64,000 nt of DNA. It comes from Olsenella sp. KH3B4 (GTDB lineage: Bacteria; Actinomycetota; Coriobacteriia; Coriobacteriales; Atopobiaceae). The notes beneath the pieces are model-generated. The model was not told where the DNA came from. It saw nothing but the letters and a program-made list of their open reading frames with translations, and did no database searches. Positions within the stretch are counted from its first letter, which is position 1. Each line of letters opens with the position of its first letter. The stretch covers positions 186,001 through 250,000 of the forward strand of contig FOHD01000003.1 of NCBI GenBank assembly GCA_900111695.1, read 5' to 3'. Below are positions 7,135 to 15,667 of this stretch, piece after piece. The position numbers and the translations under genes were made by a program.

Positions 7135-8343
7135 CTACAGCACAAACTCAACGATGCGGTCCTCGCTTGCCGGGCTTGGCTCTGGGTACTCCCGTTCTAT
7201 GAATTGTTGCATGTACTCGACGCCAGGCTTCCAGTCGAGCAGCGCCCAAATCAGAAGCTGCCGTTTGGCGCAGATGGCGGGAGAGTCGAACGCCTTCCAG
7301 CACATGGAGAAATCCCGCTCTGAGAAACGCTCGGCGGCACAAATAACCTGTTGCATGAGGGCGTCAAGCCCAGAGTTGCTGTACAAATCTTCCATTGTGG
7401 CGTTGACAATGACCAGCCCGCGCGAGGCAAGCTCTCGCGTCCGGCGCAAGTCGTCGACGTACTTCTCGCGTACGTGGGCTTTCTCGTGAGCGACTGCTTT
7501 CTGGAGAAGCGCGTTACCGGGACTCTCAGCTGCTGCCGTGGCAGCAGAGACAATACGGTCCAGCTCAAGGTGGCCGCCGCCTTCATAGTTGATGCCCACG
7601 GGTGCATCGGGTACCAACATATCCGGCACTCGAGACTCCTTCCCAAAGCGAGTCGCGTTGCCGTATTCTGCCTTTGACCGCTCGTTAAGGATGAGCCGAC
7701 CAATGCCGTATCCCAGCATCTCAAGCGGAAGGGCGGCCATGGCGGCAATGAGCGATTCCGTGGGCGACCACGAATTGTTTGATACATACTTTATGCATTC
7801 CCTCGCTGCGCTGAGTCCCGGGATGCCGTGACATCGGGCTATGAAATCCTCGATTTTCTCAACAGTCGTAAGTGGGGGCACTCCGTAGGTGATGGGACCG
7901 AGTCTTGGACCGTTCGCGTCACGCGAGTACTTACCGGTTAGTTCGTAGCCGAGAAGAACCAGTACCTGCGGAATCATTACCGTTGCGAGTTCGACAAATA
8001 GGAGCTCGGGCGATGCAATTTGGATTCCCGAGCCAATGTCCAGAAATGCGTCATCGGGAAGTCCCTTTGAGTAGATGGTGCACGAGAAGAACCTTGCGCG
8101 TGTGCGGTCGGGGTCAGACGGCACGGCGATATGAAGTGGTGTTCTTTGAGTTGGTTGTGGAAGTCCCAGCCAGTCAAGATTGGCGGCTGCCGGAGACCAG
8201 CGTTTCTTGCCATCCGGATGCCGAGGCGAGCGGAGAGGAGCCTTTGCCATGTGACTGATAAGCCGATTGACCTGCGGTGCCTTTCCACACCTGATTGTCC
8301 TGAGCGCTCGAAGCGCAGATTGCTTATTGAACGACAGCTGCAT
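7135..8343 (-). CDS. unrecognised protein with a possible PD-(D/E)XK/Vsr-like nuclease domain
   Basis: 402 residues, lower GC than its neighbours, no signal peptide or membrane segment. Residues ~95-150 (IYSKGLPDDAFLDIGSGI, SPELLFVELATVM) recall the N-terminal part of AbiEi/DUF559-like proteins. Residues ~240-330 contain SRVPDMLVPD, then INYEGGGHLELDRI, then KYVDDLRRTRELASRGL and VIVNATMEDLYS. That order of E-G-x-H, D-x-x-R and a terminal strand is what DUF559/Vsr-fold nucleases show, but with changed spacing. It could be a toxin or restriction-type effector of a Coriobacteriia-specific family. A strong ATG start is present; the upstream ribosome site is weak. Confidence 0.45.
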   Translation of the reverse strand: MQLSFNKQSALRALRTIRCGKAPQVNRLISHMAKAPLRSPRHPDGKKRWSPAAANLDWLGLPQPTQRTPLHIAVPSDPDRTRARFFSCTIYSKGLPDDAFLDIGSGIQIASPELLFVELATVMIPQVLVLLGYELTGKYSRDANGPRLGPITYGVPPLTTVEKIEDFIARCHGIPGLSAARECIKYVSNNSWSPTESLIAAMAALPLEMLGYGIGRLILNERSKAEYGNATRFGKESRVPDMLVPDAPVGINYEGGGHLELDRIVSAATAAAESPGNALLQKAVAHEKAHVREKYVDDLRRTRELASRGLVIVNATMEDLYSNSGLDALMQQVICAAERFSERDFSMCWKAFDSPAICAKRQLLIWALLDWKPGVEYMQQFIEREYPEPSPASEDRIVEFVL

Positions 8344-8734
8344 GACTCACCCGCCCCTGGCCGATTGGTGGCGAGTAGTATACGAATGTGCTGCTGCCGA
8401 GAAGTGCTAATAATCAATGAATATTGGTCATATAATACGCATTGTCATCTTGCGTCACTTTAGTTACGCTCCCTGGCATTTTTCGTCCTCATTTGCGCTT
8501 GTAGGGGGCAAAAATGCCTTGGTTTCTCGCTAGTATCCGCAGCAAAATGACACTGCGGGCATGTCGCTCACGGTTTTCTGACAAGCGCCTCTCAAGACTC
8601 TGACCGAAATTTGTCAGAAAAGGCGGGTTTTCTCGCATCCCAAAATGAATACAAAAGTTTCAACTACCTTCTCTGGTGGCTCGTCTGGGTCCCCGGCTCA
8701 CCCGTGCTCCCGCGGCTCATCCTCTATCCAGACA
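8344..8734. other. spacer without recognisable gene
   Basis: About 390 bases of mixed, partly AT-rich sequence (for example ATGAATATTGGTCATATAAT around 8417-8436) that likely includes the promoter of the minus-strand gene ending at 7135. Short open frames here have no family features or ribosome sites. Confidence 0.4.
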
Positions 8735-9015
8735 TTGTTACCGGCTCGTTGATGAAAACGATTGACAACTGGGGAAATGCCCGAATTGCTTGCCGGGCCG
8801 GTAACAACGGAAGCGCTGACTGCGGGTAGCTCCCCGCTTGTTACCGGCACAATTGACCGGGCGGCTGCCAACTGGGGAAACGCGCGACATGCTTGCCGGG
8901 CCGGTAACAACGGCCACGCGCCCACCTGGCACTCCCGCTCGCTTGTTACCGGCCCGTCTGGGCTTCCGATTGTTTCCGCAGGCAAGATCTGATAACCGCT
9001 CTGCGCCGGTAACAA
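8735..9015. repeat. three 73-bp units with 11-bp terminal inverted repeats
   Basis: Units at 8735-8807, 8838-8910 and 8943-9015 are each exactly 73 bp. Each starts TTGTTACCGGC and ends GCCGGTAACAA, the exact reverse complement. Units 1 and 2 also share an internal core (AACTGGGGAAA, then GCTTGCCGGGCCGGTAACAA). Unit 3 matches this core best in reverse orientation (CTGCGGAAAC, CGGGCCGGTAACAA on the minus strand). Spacers of 30 and 32 bp are unrelated. This could be a MITE-like cluster or a repeated structured RNA/protein-binding site. Confidence 0.85.
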
Positions 9016-9043
9016 CCAAAGGCCCCGGTGGCGGGGCCTTTGG
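9016..9043. terminator. GC-rich hairpin, probable terminator
   Basis: CCAAAGGCCCCG and CGGGGCCTTTGG form a perfect 12-bp stem with loop GTGG. It directly abuts the last 73-bp repeat unit. T-runs are short, so termination strength is uncertain. Confidence 0.55.
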
Positions 9044-9138
9044 TGAGCCTCTGCGAGGGCCGCCCAAAGAACCCGCCGCCCCATTGTGGAGCGCGTGTGA
9101 CACTCGTGCCATGACAAGCACGCCGAGAAATAACTACT

Positions 9139-9187
9139 CACACTGTGCAATACTTCACAGGGCGTGAAATAGTATTCACTGTGTGAA
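9139..9187. promoter_or_regulatory. nested dyads upstream of tetR, probable operator
   Basis: TTCAC-TGT-GTGAA is a perfect palindrome at 9175-9187 and TTCAC-AGGGC-GTGAA another at 9154-9168. An outer pair, CACACTGTGCAATACT (9139-9154) and AGTATTCACTGTGTG (9171-9185), mirrors with one indel. Clustered TTCAC/GTGAA half-sites just before a TetR gene suggest autoregulation. Confidence 0.6.
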
Positions 9188-9204
9188 GAAATGGGGGCCA
9201 GGGC

Positions 9205-9921
9205 TTGAGCCAAACCGTCAGCGAGGTCTCGCCGGCAGCAAGCGACACCCCGCAGGTCACGGACCGTCGCACGCGCCGCACGCGGCTCGCGCTCCGCGAT
9301 GCGCTTGCGGAGGAGATAGCCGCCACGGGCGACCTCTCCCGCGTCACGGTGACCGCCGTGACCGGCCGCGCGGGCGTCACGCGTCGCACGTTCTACTCGC
9401 ACTACAAAGACATCCCGGACCTCGTGAACTGCATCGAGACGGACACGGTAGCCGAGCTCCGCCCGCTGGTGGCGCAGCTCTCCAGCATCCATCTCGACCA
9501 ACTCGCCGAGGCCATCAACCACCAGGAGCCCTGCCCGGGTTCGCAGGAGATCCTCTCCTACTTCAAGGAGCGCGGCTCGTATCTGCGGCCGCTCCTGGGC
9601 GAGGGCGGTGACCCTGCCTTCTCGCAGCGCATCCGCACCATGGTCCACGAGGTCGTGGCCAGTCGCGCGCTCGACGGCATCGACCTGCGCGCCCTGGGCG
9701 CGTTCTTCGACTACTACCTCACCTTTGCCATATCTGCCGAGGTCGGCGTGCTTCTCCGCTGGCTCGAGGGCGGCATGCGCGAGAGCGTGCGCACCATGGC
9801 GCGCATCATGACCGCCCTCATGTTCGTGCGCCCCGGCGACCTATACGACAGCCCCATAGAGCTCGACCTGCCCAGCTTTGCGCTGGCAGTCATGCTTCCC
9901 GACGAGGAGGACAACAACTGA
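9205..9921 (+). CDS. TetR/AcrR-family transcriptional regulator
   Basis: 238 residues from a TTG at 9205 behind a G-rich site; another start cannot be excluded. Residues ~20-75 form the TetR helix-turn-helix: TRRTRLALRDALAEEIA, VTVTAVTGRAGVTRRTFYSHYKDIPDL. The rest is helical and presumably binds the effector and dimerises. The TGA overlaps the ATG of the downstream 1562-residue activase (TGATG), so the regulator and enzyme are co-translated and probably co-regulated by the dyads at 9139-9187. The ligand is unknown; an acyl-CoA or 2-hydroxy acid would fit the context. Confidence 0.85.
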   Translation: MSQTVSEVSPAASDTPQVTDRRTRRTRLALRDALAEEIAATGDLSRVTVTAVTGRAGVTRRTFYSHYKDIPDLVNCIETDTVAELRPLVAQLSSIHLDQLAEAINHQEPCPGSQEILSYFKERGSYLRPLLGEGGDPAFSQRIRTMVHEVVASRALDGIDLRALGAFFDYYLTFAISAEVGVLLRWLEGGMRESVRTMARIMTALMFVRPGDLYDSPIELDLPSFALAVMLPDEEDNN

Positions 9922-12900
9922 TGACCGAGAACAACGCAACCGCCGAGCCGCTCGAGCTCACCCAGAACGGCGCGGAGCTCTACCCCGCAACGCCGCAGGA
10001 CTTCACCGGTGCCGACCTGCGCCTGGGCATCGACGTGGGTTCGACCACGGTCAAGCTCGCCGTCATCGACGCCTCGGGCAACCTGGTCTACGCCAACTAC
10101 GAGCGTCACCACACCGACATCCGCGCCACGGCAAAGGAGCTCTTCGCAGGCGCCCAGCGCGTCGTGGGCAACGTCCCCATGCGCGTCTCGATCACCGGCT
10201 CTGGCGGCATGCTGCTTGCCAAGTGGCTCGACCTCGAGTTCGTCCAGGAGGTCATCGCGTCCAAGCGCGCCGTGGAGGCCCTCATCCCCCAGACCGACGT
10301 CGCCATCGAGCTGGGCGGCGAGGACGCCAAGATCATCTACTTTGACAACGGCATCGAGCAGCGCATGAACGGCACCTGCGCCGGAGGCACGGGCGCCTTC
10401 ATCGACCAGATGGCGACCCTCCTCAAGACCGACGCCATGGGCCTGAACGAGCTGGCCAAGGGCGCCACGCAGATTCACCCCATCGCCAGCCGCTGCGGCG
10501 TCTTTGCCAAGTCCGACGTCCAGCCGCTGCTCAACGAGGGCGCCCGCCCCGAGGACGTGGCCGCCTCCATCTTCCAGGCCGTGGTAACGCAGACCGTCTC
10601 GGGCCTTGCCTGCGGCCACCCCATCAAGGGCTATGTGGCATTTCTCGGCGGCCCTCTGCAGTACCTCTCCGAGCTGCGCCGCCGCTTCTACATCACGCTC
10701 GACCTCGACGAGGAGCACCGCGTGGTCCCCAAAAACGCGCACCTCTTTGTTGCCACCGGCGCCGCGCTGGCGGGCGAGTCCGAGAAGCGCGTGACCTTTG
10801 CCGAGGTCATCCGCTCGCTCGAGCAGCTGAAGGACGTCCAGGGCTCTGAGGTCCAGCGCCTGGACCCGCTCTTTGCCACCGAGGACGACTATAAGGAGTT
10901 CAAGGAGCGCCACAACAAGGAGGTCGTGCCCAAGGGCGACCTGGCCAGCTACCGTGGCCGCGTCTTCATTGGCATCGACGCCGGCTCCACCACCATGAAG
11001 TGCGCCGTGGTGGGCGAGAAGGGCGAGCTTCTCTACACCTGGTACGGCAACAACAACGGCGACGTCCTGGGTACCGCGCGCCACATCATGGACGGCATCT
11101 ACGATGCTATGCCCGAGGGCTGCACCATTGGCCACGTGACCACCACCGGCTACGGCGAGGGCATCCTCATCGAGGCCCTACGCGCGGACTCTGGCGAGAT
11201 AGAGACCGTCGCCCACCTGCGCGGCGCGAAGGCCTTCGTCCCCGGCGTCGAGTTCATTCTCGACATCGGCGGCCAGGACATGAAGTGCCTCCAGGTGCGC
11301 AACGGCGTCATCGAGCACATCATGCTCAACGAGGCGTGCTCGTCTGGCTGCGGCTCGTTCATCGAGAGCTTCGCCAAGTCCATGGACATGAGCGTCCAGG
11401 ACTTCGCGAAGGTCGCCGTGACCGCAAAGGCCCCTGTCGACTTGGGCAGCCGCTGCACCGTCTTCATGAACTCCCGCGTCAAGCAGGCGCAGAAGGAGGG
11501 TGCGACCATCGGCGACGTTGCCGCGGGCCTCTCGTACTCCGTGATCAAGAACGCGCTCTTCAAGGTCATCAAGCTGCGCGACTTCGACGAGATTGGCACA
11601 TACTGCGTGGTCCAGGGCGGCACCTTCATGAGCGACGCCACCCTGCGCGCCTTCGAGCTCCTCACAGGCCGTAAGGTCATCCGTCCCGACATCGCCGGCT
11701 GCATGGGTGCCTACGGCGCGGCCCTTCTCGCCCGCGACCGTGCGGGCGCCACGGGCACCTCGACCGTCCTCTCGCGCGAGGACATCGACAACCTCAAGGT
11801 CAAGCACACCAACGTTCACTGCGGGCGTTGCGCCAACAACTGCCTGCTCACGATCAACGACTTTGGCGGCGGCCACCGCTTCATCACGGGCAACCGCTGC
11901 GAGAAGGGCGCCGGTCGCTCGGGCAAGACCAAAAACGACGCCCCCAACCTCTTCGAGTTCAAGAACAAGCTACTGTTCGATCGTCCCTGCCTGGACGCCG
12001 ACACGGCGCCGCGCGGCACGGTGGGCATCCCCCGCGCACTCAACATGTACGAGAACTACCCCTTCTGGCACGCGTTCTTCACCAAGCTGGGCTTCTCGGT
12101 GATGATCTCCGACCAGACGTCCTCGAAGACCTACGATGCCGGCATCGAGTCCATGCCCTCCGAGTCCGCCTGCTACCCGGCAAAGCTGAGCCACGGCCAC
12201 ATCATGAACCTCCTTGCCAAGGACCCGGACTTCATCTGGATGCCCTGCATCCGCTGGGAGCGCAAGGAGGACGACACCGCCACCAACCACTACAACTGCC
12301 CCATCGTGATGAGCTACCCGCAGGCGCTTGGCCTGAACGTGGACGAGCTCTCGGACCCCAGCGTGGAGTATCTCGCACCCTTCGTGCCGTATGACGACAA
12401 GCGCGAGCTCAAGCGCCGGCTGTACGAGCTCATCTCGGTTCAGCGCGAGCAGGACGCCGCCAAGGGCAAGGGACGCTTCCGCGGTCCGCACATCACGCGC
12501 GCCGAGGTCGACGAGGCCGTAAACGTTGCCTGGCAGGCCGACATCGACTTCAAGAACGCCATGCACCGCGCAGGCGACGAGGCCCTGGCCTGGATGGAGG
12601 AGCACAACGCCCACGGCATCGTGCTGGCGGGGCGCCCCTACCACAACGACCCCGAGATCAACCACGCCATCCCCGAGCTGGTGCACTCCTTTGGCTTCGC
12701 GGTGCTCACCGAGGACTCGGTGGCGCACAAGATGGAGCCCGAGCGCCCCATCCGCGTGGTTGACCAGTGGATGTTCCACAGCCGCCTCTACCGTGCCGCG
12801 CGCTTTGTGGCCACCCGCAACGACCTCGACCTTATCCAGCTCTTCTCGTTTGGCTGCGGCCTTGACGCGCTGACCACCGACCAGGTCCAGGAGATCCTCG

Positions 12901-14609
12901 AGGCCTCGGGCAAGATCTACACGGTGCTCAAGATCGACCAGGTGTCCAACCTGGGTGCCGCCCGCATCCGCATCCGCTCCCTCATGGCCGCCCTTAAGGA
13001 GCAGCAGGAGCAGCTGGAGGAGAAGACCGCCGAGGGCGAGGCCAAGGAGGTTGAGCCCGTGGGCGTGCACCTGGCCGACGGATCGCTCGAGCGCGCCCGC
13101 AAGACCGACCTCTCGCGTCGCACGCCCGTCTACCGCGAGGCCAAGAGCGCTGCTTTCCCTAAGGTTCGCTATACCAAGGAGATGCAGGAGGCGCACTACA
13201 CTATCCTCGCGCCGCAGATGAGCCCCGTGCACTTTGAGCTTGCCGAGGCGGTGCTGCGCGACTATGGCTACAATCTGGTGCTTCTCCCCTCCGTTGACCA
13301 GGGAGCTGTGGACGCCGGCCTCAAGTACGTGAACAATGACATCTGCTACCCGTCCATCCTCACCGTGGGCCAGATCATGGAGGCCGTCGAGAGCGGCAAG
13401 TACGACCTCTCGCACACGGCTGTCCTCATCTCCCAGACCGGCGGCGGCTGCCGAGCCACCAACTACATCGCCCTTATCCGCAAGGCGCTGCGCGAGAGCG
13501 GCCACCCCAACATCCCCGTGATCTCGATCAACATGGCCACGGGCCTGGACGAGGACAACCCCGGCTGGTCCATCAAGGACCCGGTTCTTCTCACCAAGGC
13601 CATCTACGTGCTTCTCTACGGTGACCTCATGATGCAGTGCGTCTACCGCACGCGTCCGTACGAGGCCGAGAAGGGCTCGGTCAACGCGCTGCACGACAAG
13701 TTTATGGCCCGCATGAAGGAGGCCGTGCACACGCTCAACAAGCGCAGCTTCGAGGAGATCTGCCAGGAGACCATCACGGCCTTCGACCAGATTCCGCTCG
13801 TGAACGACCGCTCCAAGCCGCGCGTGGGCGTGGTGGGCGAGATTCTCGTCAAGTTCCACCCCACGGCCAACAACCAGCTGGTCAAGGTCATCGAGGCCGA
13901 AGGCTGCGAGGCCAACGTGCCCGGTCTTGTCGACTTCTTCCTCTTTGGCCTCACGAGCCCCATCAACATGAAGGGCGAGCTGGGCTCCAAGGCCTCCAAG
14001 CGCCTCACGCACATGGCGGGCATCAAGCTCATCGAGGCCGCGCGCAAGCCCATGGACCGCATGCTGGCGCAGTCCTCGCGCTTCGAGCCGTACGAGGACA
14101 TCTTCGAGCTTGCCGATAAGGCCGAGCAGGTCCTCTCCCTGTGCAACACCATGGGCGAGGGCTGGCTGCTCACGGCCGAGATGGTCGACCTCATCGAGCA
14201 CGGCACGCCCAACATCGTGTGCGCGCAGCCCTTTGCGTGCCTGCCCAACCACGTGGTTGGCAAGTCCGTGATCAAGCGCCTGCGCCAGATGCACCCCGAG
14301 AGCAACATCGTGGCAGTTGACTACGACCCCGGTGCGTCCGAGGTGAACCAGCTCAACCGCATCAAGCTCATGATTAGCGTGGCCAAGGAGAACTATCGCA
14401 ACGACCACGAGCGCGGGTTCCGCCTGGAGAACCCCAACGACCCCACGGTGAACGACGCCGTGGCGCCCTACGTAGACGAGTCGCGCTTCCACCACGATTC
14501 CATTGTGAACGAGGGCGGCGTGGGCCACGGCGCGCCGGCGATCCATCTCACTGACGAGCAGCTCGCGCAGATCGAGGACGCCAAGCGTCGCGCCGGCGTG
14601 ACCAAGTAG
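9921..14609 (+). CDS. 2-hydroxyacyl-CoA dehydratase activase-related protein (duplicated BadF/BcrAD ATPase + DUF2229 + HgdB-like)
   Basis: 1562 residues. Two acetate/sugar-kinase-fold ATPase domains: GIDVGSTTVKLAV near residue 36 and GIDAGSTTMKCAVV near 351, each with a cysteine motif for a bridging 4Fe-4S cluster (GTCAGGTGAF near 150; NEACSSGCGSFIES near 470). A Cys-rich segment (HCGRCANNCLL) lies near 632. DUF2229 starts near 698 (VGIPRALNMYENYPFW), and a C-terminal HgdB-like region spans ~1090-1480. The family is common in anaerobes; the activator halves use ATP to drive electrons into radical dehydratases, but no HgdA/B-type dehydratase genes adjoin it. Its own substrate is unknown. Coupled to tetR. 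Confidence 0.9.
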   Translation: MTENNATAEPLELTQNGAELYPATPQDFTGADLRLGIDVGSTTVKLAVIDASGNLVYANYERHHTDIRATAKELFAGAQRVVGNVPMRVSITGSGGMLLAKWLDLEFVQEVIASKRAVEALIPQTDVAIELGGEDAKIIYFDNGIEQRMNGTCAGGTGAFIDQMATLLKTDAMGLNELAKGATQIHPIASRCGVFAKSDVQPLLNEGARPEDVAASIFQAVVTQTVSGLACGHPIKGYVAFLGGPLQYLSELRRRFYITLDLDEEHRVVPKNAHLFVATGAALAGESEKRVTFAEVIRSLEQLKDVQGSEVQRLDPLFATEDDYKEFKERHNKEVVPKGDLASYRGRVFIGIDAGSTTMKCAVVGEKGELLYTWYGNNNGDVLGTARHIMDGIYDAMPEGCTIGHVTTTGYGEGILIEALRADSGEIETVAHLRGAKAFVPGVEFILDIGGQDMKCLQVRNGVIEHIMLNEACSSGCGSFIESFAKSMDMSVQDFAKVAVTAKAPVDLGSRCTVFMNSRVKQAQKEGATIGDVAAGLSYSVIKNALFKVIKLRDFDEIGTYCVVQGGTFMSDATLRAFELLTGRKVIRPDIAGCMGAYGAALLARDRAGATGTSTVLSREDIDNLKVKHTNVHCGRCANNCLLTINDFGGGHRFITGNRCEKGAGRSGKTKNDAPNLFEFKNKLLFDRPCLDADTAPRGTVGIPRALNMYENYPFWHAFFTKLGFSVMISDQTSSKTYDAGIESMPSESACYPAKLSHGHIMNLLAKDPDFIWMPCIRWERKEDDTATNHYNCPIVMSYPQALGLNVDELSDPSVEYLAPFVPYDDKRELKRRLYELISVQREQDAAKGKGRFRGPHITRAEVDEAVNVAWQADIDFKNAMHRAGDEALAWMEEHNAHGIVLAGRPYHNDPEINHAIPELVHSFGFAVLTEDSVAHKMEPERPIRVVDQWMFHSRLYRAARFVATRNDLDLIQLFSFGCGLDALTTDQVQEILEASGKIYTVLKIDQVSNLGAARIRIRSLMAALKEQQEQLEEKTAEGEAKEVEPVGVHLADGSLERARKTDLSRRTPVYREAKSAAFPKVRYTKEMQEAHYTILAPQMSPVHFELAEAVLRDYGYNLVLLPSVDQGAVDAGLKYVNNDICYPSILTVGQIMEAVESGKYDLSHTAVLISQTGGGCRATNYIALIRKALRESGHPNIPVISINMATGLDEDNPGWSIKDPVLLTKAIYVLLYGDLMMQCVYRTRPYEAEKGSVNALHDKFMARMKEAVHTLNKRSFEEICQETITAFDQIPLVNDRSKPRVGVVGEILVKFHPTANNQLVKVIEAEGCEANVPGLVDFFLFGLTSPINMKGELGSKASKRLTHMAGIKLIEAARKPMDRMLAQSSRFEPYEDIFELADKAEQVLSLCNTMGEGWLLTAEMVDLIEHGTPNIVCAQPFACLPNHVVGKSVIKRLRQMHPESNIVAVDYDPGASEVNQLNRIKLMISVAKENYRNDHERGFRLENPNDPTVNDAVAPYVDESRFHHDSIVNEGGVGHGAPAIHLTDEQLAQIEDAKRRAGVTK

Positions 14610-14618
14610 GAACGGGAC

Positions 14619-14670
14619 GGGATTAAACTCCCCGGCAATGGAATCCCATTGCCGGGGAGAAAAATCCCGC
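14619..14670. repeat. palindromic intergenic element, long form
   Basis: GGGATTAAA to AAATCCCGC, with core arms CTCCCCGGCAATGG (14628-14641) and CCATTGCCGGGGAG (14646-14659) around AATC. It lies 10 bp after the activase stop and before the ribosome site of the next gene, so it may punctuate the transcript. Same family as 4978-5050 and 36358-36450. Confidence 0.85.
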
Positions 14671-14692
14671 GAACGAGAGGAGAAAGCGTAAC

Positions 14693-15529
14693 GTGGTCAA
14701 GCTCGTCTTTGTCGATATGGACGATACCTTCCTCACACCTGAGAAGACCATCACGCCGCTCAACCGCCAGGCCCTCGACCTTGCGTACGAGCGGGGCATC
14801 CAGTTTGTGCCGTGCACCGGCCGCAACCACACCGGCCTTCCGGAGGAGCTGGCGCACCACCCCAGCGTGCGTTACGCCGTCTGCTGCAATGGCGCCATCG
14901 TCCGCGACCTGCACGAGAACCGCAACCTCCGCGAGGTCACGCTCGACCACGCGCTTCTCCATAGCCTTTGGCACGACCTCCAGGACCGCGAGGTCACCTT
15001 CGACCTCTTTGCGGATGGCGGCGTCTTCACGGCGCGCGACCGCTGGCACGTCATCGACGAGATGGACGTCTCGGAGGCAACCCGCGGCATCGTCACCTCG
15101 GTGCGCACCTGCTGCGACAAGACCGTCGACCAGATGATCGACGCGGCGCACTCCATCTGCAGGGTGAACGTGTTCTACCTCAACGAGAAGGACAAGCGCG
15201 CCGTGTGGGATGCGGTCGACGCGCGCCCGGAGCTTACTCGCGCATCCTCGCTTCCCTGCAACGTCGAGATCACCCACGCGGGCGCCGACAAGGGCGCAGG
15301 TCTCGCCTGGCTCTGCAACTACCTGGGAGTCCCCGTCGCGGACACCATCGCCTTCGGCGACTCCTCGAACGACATCGCCATGCTGCGCGTGGCAGGTGAC
15401 GGGGTTGCGATAGCAAACGCAACCGCGGAGTGCCGCGCCGTGGCCGACCACGTGACCGCGAGCTGCGAGGACTCCGGTGTGGCGCGCTACCTCATGGGGG
15501 AGGGAAAGCCCCTCTTCGTGGGGGCGTAG
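14693..15529 (+). CDS. HAD-superfamily (Cof-type) phosphatase
   Basis: 278 residues from a GTG with GAGAGGAG upstream. Motif I is VDMDDTFLTPE (nucleophile Asp and general acid Asp); motif II is CTGRN; a C2-type cap lies in the middle; motif IV is IAFGDSSNDIAMLRVAG. Class IIB Cof-type enzymes hydrolyse sugar phosphates, FMN or pyridoxal phosphate. It is the first of three HAD genes within 5 kb (others at 17667 and 18515). The substrate cannot be read from sequence. Confidence 0.9.
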   Translation: MVKLVFVDMDDTFLTPEKTITPLNRQALDLAYERGIQFVPCTGRNHTGLPEELAHHPSVRYAVCCNGAIVRDLHENRNLREVTLDHALLHSLWHDLQDREVTFDLFADGGVFTARDRWHVIDEMDVSEATRGIVTSVRTCCDKTVDQMIDAAHSICRVNVFYLNEKDKRAVWDAVDARPELTRASSLPCNVEITHAGADKGAGLAWLCNYLGVPVADTIAFGDSSNDIAMLRVAGDGVAIANATAECRAVADHVTASCEDSGVARYLMGEGKPLFVGA

Positions 15530-15619
15530 GCCTCTCTGCGCTTCTCGGCTACAGCGCTGCGCCGGGCACCCTCGGCGCCCCTCTCCGCAAGGGTGTAGAC
15601 TTTCGCCTGACGACCAAGT

Positions 15620-15638
15620 GGCCCGCACGGGGCGGGCC
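15620..15638. terminator. hairpin before pepT
   Basis: GGCCCGC and GCGGGCC pair around ACGGG, followed by only TT. It could be a weak terminator for the HAD gene or an mRNA-leader hairpin for pepT. Confidence 0.35.
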
Positions 15639-15667
15639 TTCACACGGCAGTCCGAAAGGAAGACCGC

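Noticed and set aside
8735..9015. CRISPR array
   Set aside because: Units are 73 bp with internal divergence and terminal inverted repeats, only three units, no cas genes; not repeat-spacer structure.
11970..14546. 858-residue minus-strand open frame
   Set aside because: Antisense shadow of the dehydratase activase; His/Val/Leu-rich composition with no motif, while the plus strand has a well-known family.
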